From: Casuarina equisetifolia
Taxonomy: Eukaryota; Streptophyta; Magnoliopsida; Fagales; Casuarinaceae
Reading direction: 5' to 3'
Length of the DNA: 64,000 nucleotides
Assembly (NCBI GenBank): GCA_028551475.1
Contig: CM052361.1
Coordinates: forward strand, 10,237,501-10,301,500
Part shown: piece by piece, positions 1 to 11,733 of the stretch
Layout of the letters: every line of letters starts with the position of its first letter
Position numbering within the stretch: position 1 is the first letter of the stretch
Notes under the pieces: model-generated
Told to the model about the DNA's origin: nothing
Database searches by the model: none
What the model saw: only the letters and a program-made list of their open reading frames with translations
Translations under genes and position numbers: made by a program

Positions 1-1837
1 CTGTAGTGGTAAGCCACAACCAAACTGCTTTCATCAAGGGACGTCAAATTTTTGAGAATATTCTACTTTGCCAAGAACTACTTCACAATTATCACAAGGG
101 TGATAAAGGTAAACGGGTGGCTATAAAAATTGATCTCATGAAAGCATATGATATTGTCAAATGGGAAGTAATATTAGGAGTCTTGAAAGCTATTAATACT
201 CTTCAAAATCTAATTGATCTTGTTGGTGAGTGTATTACCACACCAAGATTTTCAATAAATTTCAATGGAGAGCATGCAGGTTATTTTGAAGGTACCAATG
301 GACTGAGACAAGGGGATCCATTATCCCCATATTTATTTGTATTGGTTATGGAGATATTAAATAGAATTATTATTGCAAAGACCTCCACACAAGCTTTTAA
401 GTTCCATTGGCGATGCAAGCCTGGGAAAATTACTCATTTGTGTTTTGCTGATGATTTGTTCCTTTTCTCTCATGGTGATATAGCTTCAGTGCTTTGTCTT
501 ATAGAAGTTCTAGAGGAATTTGCTGAACTCACAGGTTTACATTACAACCCTAGTAAATGCCAAATATTTTTCTCAGGGTTATCAGAGCAAGAGCAACTTT
601 TTATTCTAGATCATTCACCTTTCCCGATGGGTACACTCCCTATTCGATATCTTGGAGTTTCTTTGATTACAAAAAGACTTACTCATGCTGATTGCAAGGG
701 TTTGATAGATAAGATATTTGGTAGAATAGATGGTTGGGGAATGAAACATATTAGCTATGCAGGAAGGTTATAGTTGGCAAAATCAGTCCTGATTTCCACA
801 TGTACATTTTGGATGCAAGTTTTCTTATTGCCAAAATAAACAATTTATGAGATTGAGAAAAAGATCAGGAACTTTCTTTGGCCAGGTAATGCAGATATAC
901 GACGCTCTCATAAAGTAGTGTGGCAAATAGTTTGTTCACCCAAGAAGGAAGGAGGATTGGGATTACCAAATCTTAAACTTTAGAATAAAGTCCTTTTGGG
1001 ACGTATGCTTTGGAACCTTATAAATCTTTCAGATGCTTCTTTATGGAGTAAATGGATCCACAGTATCAAATGTAAACGAACTTCAGTAATGCAGCTTGAT
1101 ATCAAAGGTTCCATGGCATGGAGTTGGAGAGGTCTTCTCAAATTAAGGCCTGCACTTACCTCGATTCTTACTCGATCTTCCTATTGTTGCAAAGAAATTT
1201 ATGAGCATCTTCGACCAGTAAATGAAAAAGTGAATTGGTATAATCTCATTTGGACTGGTGGCATCAGCAAACATAATTTCATTGGATGACTAGTGTGTCA
1301 AGATCGACTTTCTACAGCAGAAGGCATGGTATGATGACTCCCTTCAATTAACTTATATTGTGATTTTTGTCAGTCCCATGTTGAAAACAGGAATCATCTT
1401 TTTTTTAAATGTCCATGGACAATGAGGGTTTGGAAAACTATCATTGCTCAAAATGGAATTAGACGTGATATTGGAGGATGGAATGAAGAATTGCAATGGA
1501 TGATCAGAGCAACTAAAGGAAAGGATTTGGCTGCCAAACTTCTTAAGCTATCTTTTTTAGCTTGCATTTATTATATATGGGCAGAACGTAATAGAAGACA
1601 ATTTCAAAGCAAACTAGTAGACATTCCAATCATGCTAGCAAAAGTTAGGAAAATTGTACGAGGGAGAGCTTCTTTGTTTAAAAATATTAAATCTTCACAG
1701 GGAAATGTCATTTTGAGTGAGATTTGGAGGCTTCCAACCTCTATATTTTTGTAATTCTTGTAATTATGGGGTATGCCCCTATGCTTTTGTACACTACTTC
1801 TTATTAATGCACACTTACATTTCTACCAAAAAAAAAA
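1..1837 (+). mobile_element. LINE (L1-type non-LTR retrotransposon), 3' half, decayed
   Basis: One reading frame runs from the window edge to the stop near 1754 and reads as the C-terminal half of a plant L1-type ORF2. It shows the reverse transcriptase block with the GLRQGDPLSPYLF motif, the FADD catalytic box near 444-455, then a zf-RVT-like tail (SKHNFIG near 1270-1286, and a Cys/His cluster around CDFCQSHVENRNHLFFKC). A 10-A tail at 1828-1837 marks the 3' end; the 5' part lies outside the window. The frame does not shift but carries in-frame stops at 771 (TAG), 837 (TAA), 981 (TAG), 1287 (TGA), 1332 and 1335 (TGA). Several stand where related plant LINEs usually have Trp or Gln, so C-to-T/G-to-A decay explains them. 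It is a dead copy. Its 3' tail resembles a second copy at 25262-31620. Confidence 0.9.
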
Positions 1838-2146
1838 TTATTCTTTATAATTTTATCTAGAAGTATGAGCCCTTGTTGGCACCCTTTCGGAGTTGTTTGT
1901 GAGGAGAAGCTTGTTGATTAAGGTACATCCGGTACCGTTGTGTTCAGCTAGAAATTAACCAAGCAGTCTTCTTGAACACAAACGCAGCACAGAATCATGT
2001 ACAAGTTACTCGTAACCTTAGAAAAGAAAAGAAAGGTGAAAGAAAAAATGGAAATCGGAGGAAAAGTCTCCTAATTAGATTTGTAGGAGCAGAATTGGAA
2101 GTGGGATGAAAGGTGCTTGTACTTTGGACCGAGCTTGGAAAAGGGG

Positions 2147-2152
2147 AAAAAA
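2147..2152 (-). terminator. Pol III T-run terminator of tRNA-Gly
   Basis: Six A on the plus strand read as TTTTTT on the tRNA strand, a few bases beyond the mature 3' end. This is the usual Pol III stop signal. Confidence 0.8.
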
Positions 2153-2156
2153 TAGA

Positions 2157-2227
2157 TGCACCAGCCGGGAATCGAACCCGGGTCTGTACCGTGGCAGGGT
2201 ACTATTCTACCACTAGACCACTGGTGC
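2157..2227 (-). tRNA. tRNA-Gly (GCC)
   Basis: The reverse strand reads a complete 71-nt tRNA. The acceptor stem GCACCAG pairs with CTGGTGC and is followed by discriminator A. The D arm holds TGGTCTAGTGGTA (A box). The anticodon loop is CTGCCAC, giving anticodon GCC. The T arm holds GGTTCGATTCC (B box). There is no intron and no encoded CCA. A run of six T on the transcribed strand (2147-2152) lies 5 nt past the 3' end and fits a Pol III terminator. It looks functional. Confidence 0.97.
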
Positions 2228-4860
2228 CGTGTGAGTGATGGTCAATTAAAAATTTAGGATAATAAAAAAAATAAGTTCAAACTTTAAATGGGAAATTTTC
2301 CTTCGTTTAGATCACTCTCGGGTAGAATAGAACATACATTGTATTAATAATTGGTTTTGATAATTCTTTTAAAATTTACCTACCATGTTTGAAGAAAAAT
2401 CAACTATTAGTAATTTTGAAAGGAATAAAAATGATTTTATGTGATCGTTTTAGCAAAATTATCTCATAACCTCTTGAATATTATCTTGTAAAAATACACG
2501 AATTTATATTTTAAAAATAAGAATATGATTCTTAATCATAGGATAAATAGTGCATTTACCTCATATTCTTTTGAATTATTATTGATAGCAACTTATACCT
2601 TCTTTATCTAAGATCAAGAAAATCACCTATGTTTAAAAATTATGCCACAATAATATGTATATTTGTAAGTAAAAAGTACCAAAAAAACTGTGACAGAAAT
2701 GGATGAATCGTCATTAATACAACAAGCAAATACTCCGATTGGGTGCAAATGAAGTGGCTTTTACAGGCTTCTACGAGGTAGAGCCTCACCATTACCATTC
2801 TTGTCAACTTTTTGTATATTTATTTTTCATTTGTATTTTATTATTTATGAGTCTACGTTGTACAATGAAACGATTTTTAAACAAGTTGCATAAAAATCTT
2901 TGTAAAAATTATGCACATGGCACGTCGTATAAGTTCAGATTTTGAAGATATTAAGTAATATTTTAGTTAACATGGGAAAAACTTAAATTCTTAATTTCGA
3001 AAATTAAAAGTCCATATTAATCAGTCATGTGGTCAAAACTCATGAGATATAAGACAACTTACTCTATCACATAATATTACAAATAAAAGATTGTTAATCA
3101 TTTATGACAAATTTATAAGAGAAATTTTCAAAATCGACCTTGGGGTTTATGTCCTTATAGAATAAGTTGTGTGGTTGGAAGTTTGAGAAATGAATTAATC
3201 TGGTTTGCCCTTATATAGAAAGGATGAGTCCATTAGCCATTTTCATGGAAATTGATGTCTATAGTTAGTTAGACACATCAAATCAATGATTTTATTGGAT
3301 AGTCTAATCTAAATTGTGAAGTAACATAAATGAGAACTAAAACAATCTAGTAAATTTTTTTTTTAAAAAAAGGAAAATTTTGTAACAAGGTTGTTCTTAA
3401 AGGGTAATTGCTACCTTTCTCTTATCAAGAGTGAAGTAGTGACTACTTTATCACTTTTAATCTATGATAACTAAAGAATAATTATTTTTTTTCTCTTATG
3501 AGAAAATTCGTTTTTTATGCATAAGAATTGACTATCCCGTTTTTAGGATGATTGCAATTCATATTGGATGGTTACTAGCAATTATGAGAAATGGTCGTCT
3601 CTTGTTTGAGATGCATACACTGTCCATTACTTCTTTCTTATCCCTCATTTACTACTAGGGAGAAAAGGATATTATTTATTATTTTAAGTAATCACTCTAA
3701 AAGGATGATAATCAACCACCATTTTATCTTGAATCCACCATAGTCTTTCATCAAATGGGGTTCATTCTTGAGTACAAGGAATTAGATGGTGGGGGAATGA
3801 TCATCCTTTAGAGAAGGGGACGGAATCGACACTCTTCATATAACATAGCCTTATTAGGAGATATATTTTTTTTTTAAGAGAAGAAGATAAATTACGTTGA
3901 TACCCTTTAGAAAGGTTCAAAATGTAGGAACTGATTTGTATTATTATAGACTAAAACAACATAGAGTATGAATTGAACACTTGTTTATATTACAATATTT
4001 TTATTTTTTGTTTTAATTTTGGTTCATTTTTCATATTTTATGAACTTTTCAACAACATAGGCTTGATTCTATCAAGTAATTTCAAATATCTTGAAATTCT
4101 TATTATCATTGTACTATAAATAGTTATTGTTAGTGAAATTTTTTTAAAATACACTCCACAATAATGTTTATAGGTTTATTAGCCATTTAAAACACATATA
4201 ACCAGCCAATGCAACAAATCCATCCCCCAATTAACCTACTTGTGACAAAAATTAAATTTACAACCTTTTGAATGATGCTTGTTAAATTTCATATGTTATT
4301 ATTGTATTAAAAGTTAACGCACCTTATGTATAACTAATTTTAGTTCAACAAATCCAAATTATTTTTTACCATACTATATTTGAAAGTATCTAAGGCTCTT
4401 TAATACGCTATATCTTATAATAAAATTAAAAATTATTAGATTAATTCAAACTTGAATTTGTCTCTTAATTTTAATACTTTTTAAAAATAAGAAAATTTTA
4501 TATTATTAAGATAATTTTCATTTACAAGACTTTATTATTAGTTCTAGGCAAATTCCTTTTTGTAAAAAAAAAAAAATTGCCCAAAGTTTATCCTTCTCCA
4601 TGACTATCAATCACGGAAGCCAACAGGGGTAGGTGAATGGCACATAAGCCCAATGTTACAAGGTCCAAGAAAGTACTAAGCTTCTGAGGTAGGCCCAACC
4701 GCTTAGCCACAACATCGCAACATCATCAGCCTGAGGTCCGCAAAACATGCTGCTGGTTCAATGTCAAGTTCTTACTCCCATCTTGTAAACCACCCTGGTT
4801 CACTGATTTCCTTCAAAACCCCAGCAAATCAAATTCGTAGCACGTAGTTTAAACCCAGAA
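2228..4860. other. AT-rich intergenic DNA
   Basis: No coding region, RNA gene or clear repeat could be supported here. It has long A/T runs. The only open frames are short and have no recognisable domains (for example 2739-2945). The last 250 bases, which are more GC-balanced, presumably hold the promoter and leader of the gene that starts at 4861, but I see no convincing TATA box. Confidence 0.6.
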
Positions 4861-6012
4861 ATGTCGATTCTCCAAACATGTCTCTCAATTCAATCCCTCC
4901 CGCAACATCTCTCGTTCTCCAAGGCATTGATGGGTTCATCTCCGACGACTCTCTTCCTCCACCCACTATCCTGTCACCCTCCACTCCAAATCGAACCTTT
5001 GAGACGCAAAACGACAACTATCCGGATGGGCGGAGGCCCTAGGACCTACCCGGGCGGCGTCTCCAAGTGGCAATGGAAGCGAATGCAAGCCAAGAAAGCT
5101 AAACAACTCCTCAAGGCTCGCCTTTCCCGCGAGCGCCAGATTTACGAGATGCGCAAGCGGGCGGAACTACAGGCAGCGGTATCTGAGCTCGAGCGTCCCT
5201 GGGGGGTCGTCGAGAAAAGCCCCAACTTGTTCTCCGTCGGAGCCGACGAACAATTGAAGGTCTTGGCTGATAGGTTCCAAAAGCCAGGAGGGTTCGACAT
5301 GTGGACCGAGAGGGACGGACCCCAGTTGTTCGAGACAGTGGATGAGTTGCCCTCCGCCAGGTTTTTCCCTAAAGGGGTTGTTCATAGCATCAAACCGTAT
5401 CGAAGAAATGGTGGGTTGGACGAATCAAACGGTATCGAGGAGGGCTTGGATTCCGATTCTGAAATTGGGGATAACAGTAGAAGAAGTTCCAGAAGTAAAT
5501 TGCGAGATGGGTCTTGCAGTGAACGGGAAGATGAGGATTTCTCGGATACGGACGGGCCTTTCTGGAAAGATAGCATCAAACCATATCAAAGCAACGGTGG
5601 GTTGGACGAATCACAGGGTCTCGAGGGGCATTTAGCTTCCGATTCTGAAATTGCGTATAAGAGTAGTAGGAGAAGTTCTGGAAGGAAATTGCGAGGTGCG
5701 TCTACCAGTGAACGGGAGGTTAAGGATTTCTCGGACAAGAAGGGGTCTAATCGGACTGATAATTCCAACTTATCGAGGGTGAATGGGAGAAATGGGAAAA
5801 GAAACAATGGAAAATTGAGAAACAATGAGAACAGGAGGAGGCTTAGCAACGTGGGTTCAAGTAGGTTGGCTTCAGGACAAGTTGGTTTTGATAGGAAAGA
5901 CAGAGGAAAGGGTCCTGTATTGCGTGGGTATAATAAGTTAAAAGGTTCAGGGTCTGATGTTTATGATATGAATTTGCAACAAGATGGAAGTTTTGGGTTG
6001 GACCAAGAATAA
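4861..6012 (+). CDS. Plastid-type protein with RH26/RH33 N-terminal module, no helicase core
   Basis: Single open frame of 383 codons with no intron seen. Residues 1 to about 54 are rich in Ser, Thr, Leu and Pro with almost no acidic residues, as in a chloroplast or mitochondrial transit peptide. Residues 57-77 (MGGGPRTYPGG...WQWKRM) and a second block at 127-154 (KVLADRFQKPGGFDMWTERDGP-type) match, from memory, the N-terminal region of plant DEAD-box helicases RH26/RH33. A basic, probably helical segment (75-110) lies between them. The helicase motifs (Walker A, DEAD, SAT) are absent from the frame and I saw none downstream. Residues 176-299 are two copies of a 62-residue acidic, Ser/Arg-rich unit; the tail is basic and Asn/Gly-rich, which suggests RNA or ribosome contact. 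The ATG at 4861 was chosen because it gives a full transit peptide. The function is unknown; an organellar RNA-linked role is inference. Confidence 0.85.
   Translation: MSILQTCLSIQSLPQHLSFSKALMGSSPTTLFLHPLSCHPPLQIEPLRRKTTTIRMGGGPRTYPGGVSKWQWKRMQAKKAKQLLKARLSRERQIYEMRKRAELQAAVSELERPWGVVEKSPNLFSVGADEQLKVLADRFQKPGGFDMWTERDGPQLFETVDELPSARFFPKGVVHSIKPYRRNGGLDESNGIEEGLDSDSEIGDNSRRSSRSKLRDGSCSEREDEDFSDTDGPFWKDSIKPYQSNGGLDESQGLEGHLASDSEIAYKSSRRSSGRKLRGASTSEREVKDFSDKKGSNRTDNSNLSRVNGRNGKRNNGKLRNNENRRRLSNVGSSRLASGQVGFDRKDRGKGPVLRGYNKLKGSGSDVYDMNLQQDGSFGLDQE
5386..5757 (+). repeat. In-frame tandem duplication, 2 x 186 bp (62 codons)
   Basis: Unit 1 (5386-5571) and unit 2 (5572-5757) both begin with codons for SIKPY, continue with NGGLDES, then DSEI, RRSS, KLR, SERE and DFSD in the same order and spacing. 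The offset is exactly 186 bases, so the frame is kept. The units have diverged at many codons, so the duplication is not recent. Confidence 0.9.
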
Positions 6013-9000
6013 GCCATTTTGCATTAGCAGCCATGGGTTCTGTATCGGGAATTTGCAGCTTCAGCAAGGAAAAGGGCTCTCGACTTTCTGGCCGGTGTTG
6101 TGAAACTGTATACTAGTTCGCTCAACGGGCTTATGCTGGAGTGATGATCGTGTAGTTGATGGTCGGGGCCAAGAGCTAGTGTTCCACATAGTATGTGCAT
6201 ACATTTTATATTATGCTCTAACTGTGGCAACTAAGTTGTAATTGTTTGTTTTTATAGTAGTACGGACATTGTTGAATGAAAATTTACGTCGTACATATTC
6301 TATTCTTTCCTAAACTTGATGTCAGTCAGGGGATTGACATATGTTTCCACTATCTTATGTACCTTTGAAGATCAAACTTTTTGATACTGATATGGTGAAC
6401 TAGAACAACAAAATGTGGAAATCAAAACTTTGCATTGCTTCTCTGTTATATGAGGTGGGTTTTGTGTCGTCCTTTTGAGGAAGCATGTTTTAGCACGGCT
6501 GAACTCGGTTTTTCCTCAACTAAGAGCAAATGCCCTGGACTGAGGTGGGTTAGCTTGATTGAGATTTCACATCTTATAGAAATTGGATTGAAGTGAAAAA
6601 GGCAAAGTAAACCAGCCTTATGCACAGCTGCTCAAGCATCCGGCCATACATATCAATATTAAGCAAACCAACCTTATATACACGATTATCTTTCTTTGTG
6701 CAGTTTTTACATGTGGTACATGTTCAACTGACTTTTCTGTAAGTGAGGTAGTTCCGTGCCATTGGGCCTGTACGACAATAATATGACCAGATTGAGAACC
6801 TCAGAGTGACTCACAGGAGAGAACTGAAGGAAAAAAAAAAAAAAAAAAAGGGAACTTTAAACAAAATTTTGATAACTTTCCAGAAATTAATTGGTGATTA
6901 TTCGTAATTGTTTTAGCCCTTTTTTTTTTTTTTTTGTTTTCAGGTTCTATCCAGTCCGTAATTCAAGGCTTTAAGAGGCTTAAAATGCTAGAACTTGAAT
7001 GGATAAAATTACTGTTAAATAACAGATTTTAGCAAATTGGCAATATTTTTAAACTATTGACAAGTATTGTTCAAAGAGATGTGCATCTACTCCTATTACA
7101 TTTTCCTTCTACCATATGTGCATCTGCAGATGCAGATTTGCCCATATAACATACTTGATGAGGCCACATACACGCATATATTCCATAAACCTGAAAATAG
7201 AAGTGTCGGCAATACAGAGATGCAAAGTCAAACAAAGACAGCCGATCTTTTATAATGCTGGTGTAACTGGATAGCTCCATTTAACTATGAAGATGGCCGT
7301 CCCTATTCTGATTGATTCCTCCTAACCAAAGTCAGAATCCTTATCTTGGCATTATATTAGGATTTGGTCCAATTTAATAGACCTTTCTCGTTCTTTGACC
7401 TCTTTGATCTCACAAAATCTTCTTGACTCGCACAATATGAATTCTTCTTTTGTCTCAATCATGAGCGGAAGCACTATAAGACCTTTTCTGAACTTCCATT
7501 CTGACAGCACACATTCTACTCTACAGGAACAAGTGGTTTAGTGCGATGTTGCACTTACCTTCTTCAATCCATTAGTCCATCTCAGTGGTTTCTGTTCACA
7601 TATTGGTTTCTCTATTAAATTCCACGCACTACAGAAGAAGGTTTGAATTGTAGATGAGAAAATGACTTTCCCCCCACAAGTAAGTAGTGATTGCGTATGT
7701 TCTTTTTGGACTCGAGATTTTCTTGGAAAGGTTGGCGTTCAAATAGATGGAGATATTCTGATGGGTACCAAACAAACCAGCCATCTGGCGGAATTTGCTG
7801 TCCATTGTTTTGACTGACTTTTTTTCTTATCCGGCTGCTAGCCTGCTTGCAGGATTTGATATTTTTGCGTGATGGGTTTGCTTTAGAAATATCAGAAGAT
7901 GCATCTAATTTATAGGCCAAGTTGCATTTCCTCAATGATTTGGATTAAGATCCGCAAACAGTGTTTTGGATACTGCCAGTACAAGAGATTTACGATTGAC
8001 TTCTTGGGAGTTCGTTTTCGCACTGATTGCTTGGATAAGATATTGAAGCGAGACGTGTGGCTATTTTGAATCAAGATAAGGTTTTGGTCCTGGAATTAAG
8101 AGGCTATTGGTGGTTCAGCTAGGTCTCTCGGTGTTACATGATAATGGATAGGAGCTAATGCCATCACTGCTACTGCTGCTATCTTCAAATCACCATTGCA
8201 AATATTGATATGATTGGTTTGTGCAGATCCAGTCGATGGCATTGGATGAAGGTGGAAATGCTTTTCTTGGAATGAAATAATGGAGAGCTTCTGACTCTAA
8301 AATTGCGAAATAAATTTGAGAAACTTTCGGTGCTATGCATTGATTTAACGTTAAGCATCTATTAGAAAAAGAAGAAAAGGGTTCCATCTTCTTGTGTAAT
8401 TACCACTAAGGTTTTTAAATAATGCCAAAACTTTCGAAGTCATCATAGCTGAGAGGAAAGCCTTGTCGCAGTTGATTATTCAGCTAATCACTACGAACAT
8501 TTCCAGTGTTGGAGAAAAAGTGGTGCGTGACTTAGCGACCAATTCCTCTATTGGCGTGTTCAAATGAATGGAACTTTTTCAGTAATTATCATGGCTCTGT
8601 TACTGCCAATGCATGAATGCAAGGCGGAAGTGTACCTATCAAGAGGCAAAACCTTCTGACAGATACCCATGTCGAGGTTCAATCCACAAATACACGCAAC
8701 CTTTCTTTTGTCAAAGCTAGAACGCCACAATCTTTTTTCTTTTAGAGACAAAACTTTCTGGCAGATACGACCATGTAGAGGTTCAACGCACCACTCCATG
8801 TAACCTTTCTTTTCCCAAGCTAGTACACCATTATCTTTCTCCTTTTCTGATCCTCAGTCAGTCCACTCACACTTGCTCGACTTTGTTTCTTTTCGAATGG
8901 GTTATCGTGCTTGACTCTTGGCTTTTCTTTTCGACATAAAAAACATGTTTTTTTTTTCTTACAAGTCAACTTTAATGAGAAAATAATCTCATATATGATA

Positions 9001-9235
9001 TTAAAGTCTTTCCATCAGCAGAGTTTCCAAAGGATTCTCCATCCTCCTTGGGAACATAATTTTTACACAGTAAGTTATAACTTTTTCTCGCGAAGCAGGG
9101 TATTCGATAACAAAGTAAAGTTTTAAAGGAAATTATGAAAGAAAAGGAGCCCAGAAAAACTTTCAAACAAATCTACTTGGGAAGTCATAATCATCAGTGT
9201 CCCTTTTATAAACATCCTACAGTTTTTGTTCTGTT
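6013..9235. other. Intergenic region without a recognisable gene
   Basis: The first 200-300 bases are probably the 3' UTR of the preceding gene. The remainder holds A and T homopolymers (around 6831-6849 and 6919-6935) and a local duplication at 8642-8845. A minus-strand open frame at 7615-7935 (106 codons) has no domain I recognise. Nothing else is supportable. Confidence 0.55.
8642..8845. repeat. Tandem duplication, 2 x about 102 bp
   Basis: Unit 1 begins at 8642 (AGAGGCAAAACCTTCTGACA) and unit 2 at 8744 (AGAGACAAAACTTTCTGGCA). Both run through a shared GAGGTTCAA block, an AACCTTTCTTTT block and an AAGCTAG block before a pyrimidine-rich end. They are clearly diverged. No coding role seen. 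Confidence 0.8.
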
Positions 9236-9642
9236 TGTTATGCTCACGTGTAACCAAACATATCACGGGTCGATTTGTTGAGAAATCCTCCACAAAATCT
9301 AGTTAACTTCTTTTTGGATTATCCTATCTTGATGTTCTACCAAGTTACGACTGAATGCCGTAACAGATGAGTTTGGATTGCTACTGATTGCCATTTTATT
9401 CATCTTTTCTCCTTAAAACGTTGCTTCCCTTGAGACACAAAGAAGAGGTAACATGGGGTGTTTAGTGTACAAACATGGGTCAACAGAACACTCCGTTCTG
9501 CCCTTGCCTTCGTAGTTAGTGCTGATTACAGAAACACATTCTATGGTGGTTTCGGTCATTTCCTTCTTCCGTCTTAACATAACTTACCGAATCTACCAAA
9601 AGATAGGCGATGTCTTCTAAACTTCCAAGGATGATCGTAACA
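9236..9642 (-). repeat. Lower-coordinate LTR of the gypsy fossil
   Basis: This 407-bp copy aligns over its whole length with the two halves of the upper LTR (11734 to about 11855 and about 12418-12693). In element orientation it starts TGTTACGATC and ends near GAGCATAACA, the TG...CA form expected of LTR ends. It lacks the insertion seen in its partner. Confidence 0.8.
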
Positions 9643-11733
9643 ATCCTTCCCCTTAGTATTAGACCTTGCACTCATGGTCGTAATTAGGGAATTACCTTTT
9701 CATTTGTTAATAATCCTTTTACATTGCATCAGAGGGAGCAAGAACCTACCAGTGAATTCAATATTTCTTTTCTTTTTCTTCACATCCATCCATCTAGTAC
9801 TACTTCTAGAGCATCTATTAAGTAGCTCCATAATTATCCCCAAAAGGTACCTCAAGAACATCTACGGCACGTCATGAGACCACACTCCCTCTACACAGTT
9901 GAATAAACATCACTAGTGGTGTATAATGAAAGAAGCATCATTGACAAAATAAATGGAGGATGTAGAGGGAATCACATTAGGAAGGAGTCCCATGACTCTG
10001 ATACAATATTAAATAGTCTCATAATCATTCCTAAAAGATGCTTCAAGAAGAAAGTGGAGCCACCATCAATAAGGCATAAGATCACATTCTCTCCTTCTGA
10101 TGTGGGATGAATACAAGCATCCTTATAGCAACTACCAATGTTCCTTGATCCTCCATTACCTTAAGAAGTGTGGTTAATATTGTAGCATTAGTTCCCAAAA
10201 ATCTCTTGAGGCATGACATATTTAAGCTATAGTGATCTATTCTAAACACAAACCCTCTCCCTTGCAATTAGTAACATAATTTTTGGATAGCCAACATTTC
10301 CTTCATGTAGGTGGAGAGAAATAGGCTTCTTCCCTTTAAGGCTTAGCAAAAATGGGATATTGGTCTTTTTCCTTAAGTCAATATGCCCCTAACTTCGATT
10401 TTGGATGCATCACATTTAGTAATAGGGGTTTACAAAACTTGTCCAAGGAAACAATTAGAGCATTTACCATAGCATTCTTAAACTACTCAAAGGATTTTTC
10501 TTCCTCCTATGCTCATCGAAAGTTATCCTTTTTCAAAAATTTTGTCAACAATTGTGCTATAAGTTCATAATTTTTCACAAATCTTCTATAGTAGCCAATT
10601 AATTCTATAAATTAGTGCAAAGCCTTCACTATATTGGATCAAGGCCATCTACAATTGCCTTTATTTTCTCATGATCCACGTTCCTAAGAAATTAATCTTT
10701 CTTTTACGTAGTTCACACTTAGATTGCTTTAGGAATAGAAAAGGCTTACTTAACATCTTTGATATGGCTCTTAGGTGATCCAAATATTCTCCCTAACTTT
10801 TGTCATATACAAGAATGTCATAAAAAAAAAAAACCAGTATAGACTTTTGAAGGAAATCCTTAAACGTAGCATTCATAGTAACTAAAAGGTGGAAGGTGCC
10901 TTAGGTGGGACTAAAATACATTACCAAGAACTCAAAATGGTCTTGTGTTCTAAAAGCTATTTCTACCACATACGAGGGATTCATTTTTACTTGGTGGTTG
11001 CTTGATTGTAGATTTAATTTCAAGAAGTATTTAGCTCTGTTCAACTAGTCTACCAACTCATTTATGGTTGGTATGAAAAGTTTATCCCTTACAATCTAGA
11101 TTATTGGTTCAAACTTTAATAGTCAATACACACCCTCCATAAGTTGTCTTTCTTCTTTACCAATAGCCTTAGCAAGATCAAGGACTATTACTAGGTCATA
11201 TCACTCTTGGTGACAACAATTATGCCATTATTCGTTCAATTTTTGCATTTTGAAAGTGAAAATACTTGTATGGGTACATTGAAATTGGTTGATTTCCTCA
11301 ATAGGTATGCAGTAGTTTTGTTCTCTTTTAGGTGGCAACTCCTTTGGTTCCTTAAAAACATCTTGATAATTGGCCACTAGACCTGCTAACTCCTTGTTCT
11401 TTATGTGGTGGTGAGTTAAGTTTAGTAGAGTTGGGTTAGGTTGGGTAGAGTGGAGGTTTCTACTCATGGTTACTTTTGATAGCCTTGATTTGTAGGAGAA
11501 TTCCCTTCCCTTCCCTTCCTTTTGTAATTCTTTGTCATTGAGAGTTCGAGCCTCCATCTTGTTTGGTTTGATGCCCATTACTGTTACCATCAATTTTTGC
11601 ATGAACTATTGCAAACATTTGCTCAATCATATTCATAATATCCTTGAATCATCCAAGGCCGGTTTCATGACTTCCTTCCTATTATTTGCCATCTTTGCCA
11701 CCAACTTTGAGGATCGGAGCTCTAATATCATAT

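Noticed and set aside
7615-7935. 106-codon minus-strand frame in an intergenic region
   Set aside because: No domain, splice partner or promoter was recognised; its length is compatible with chance.
6013-8600. Search for a helicase core downstream of the RH33-like N-terminal gene
   Set aside because: No DEAD, Walker A or SAT motif was found in the downstream frames by eye, so the gene was called as ending at 6012.
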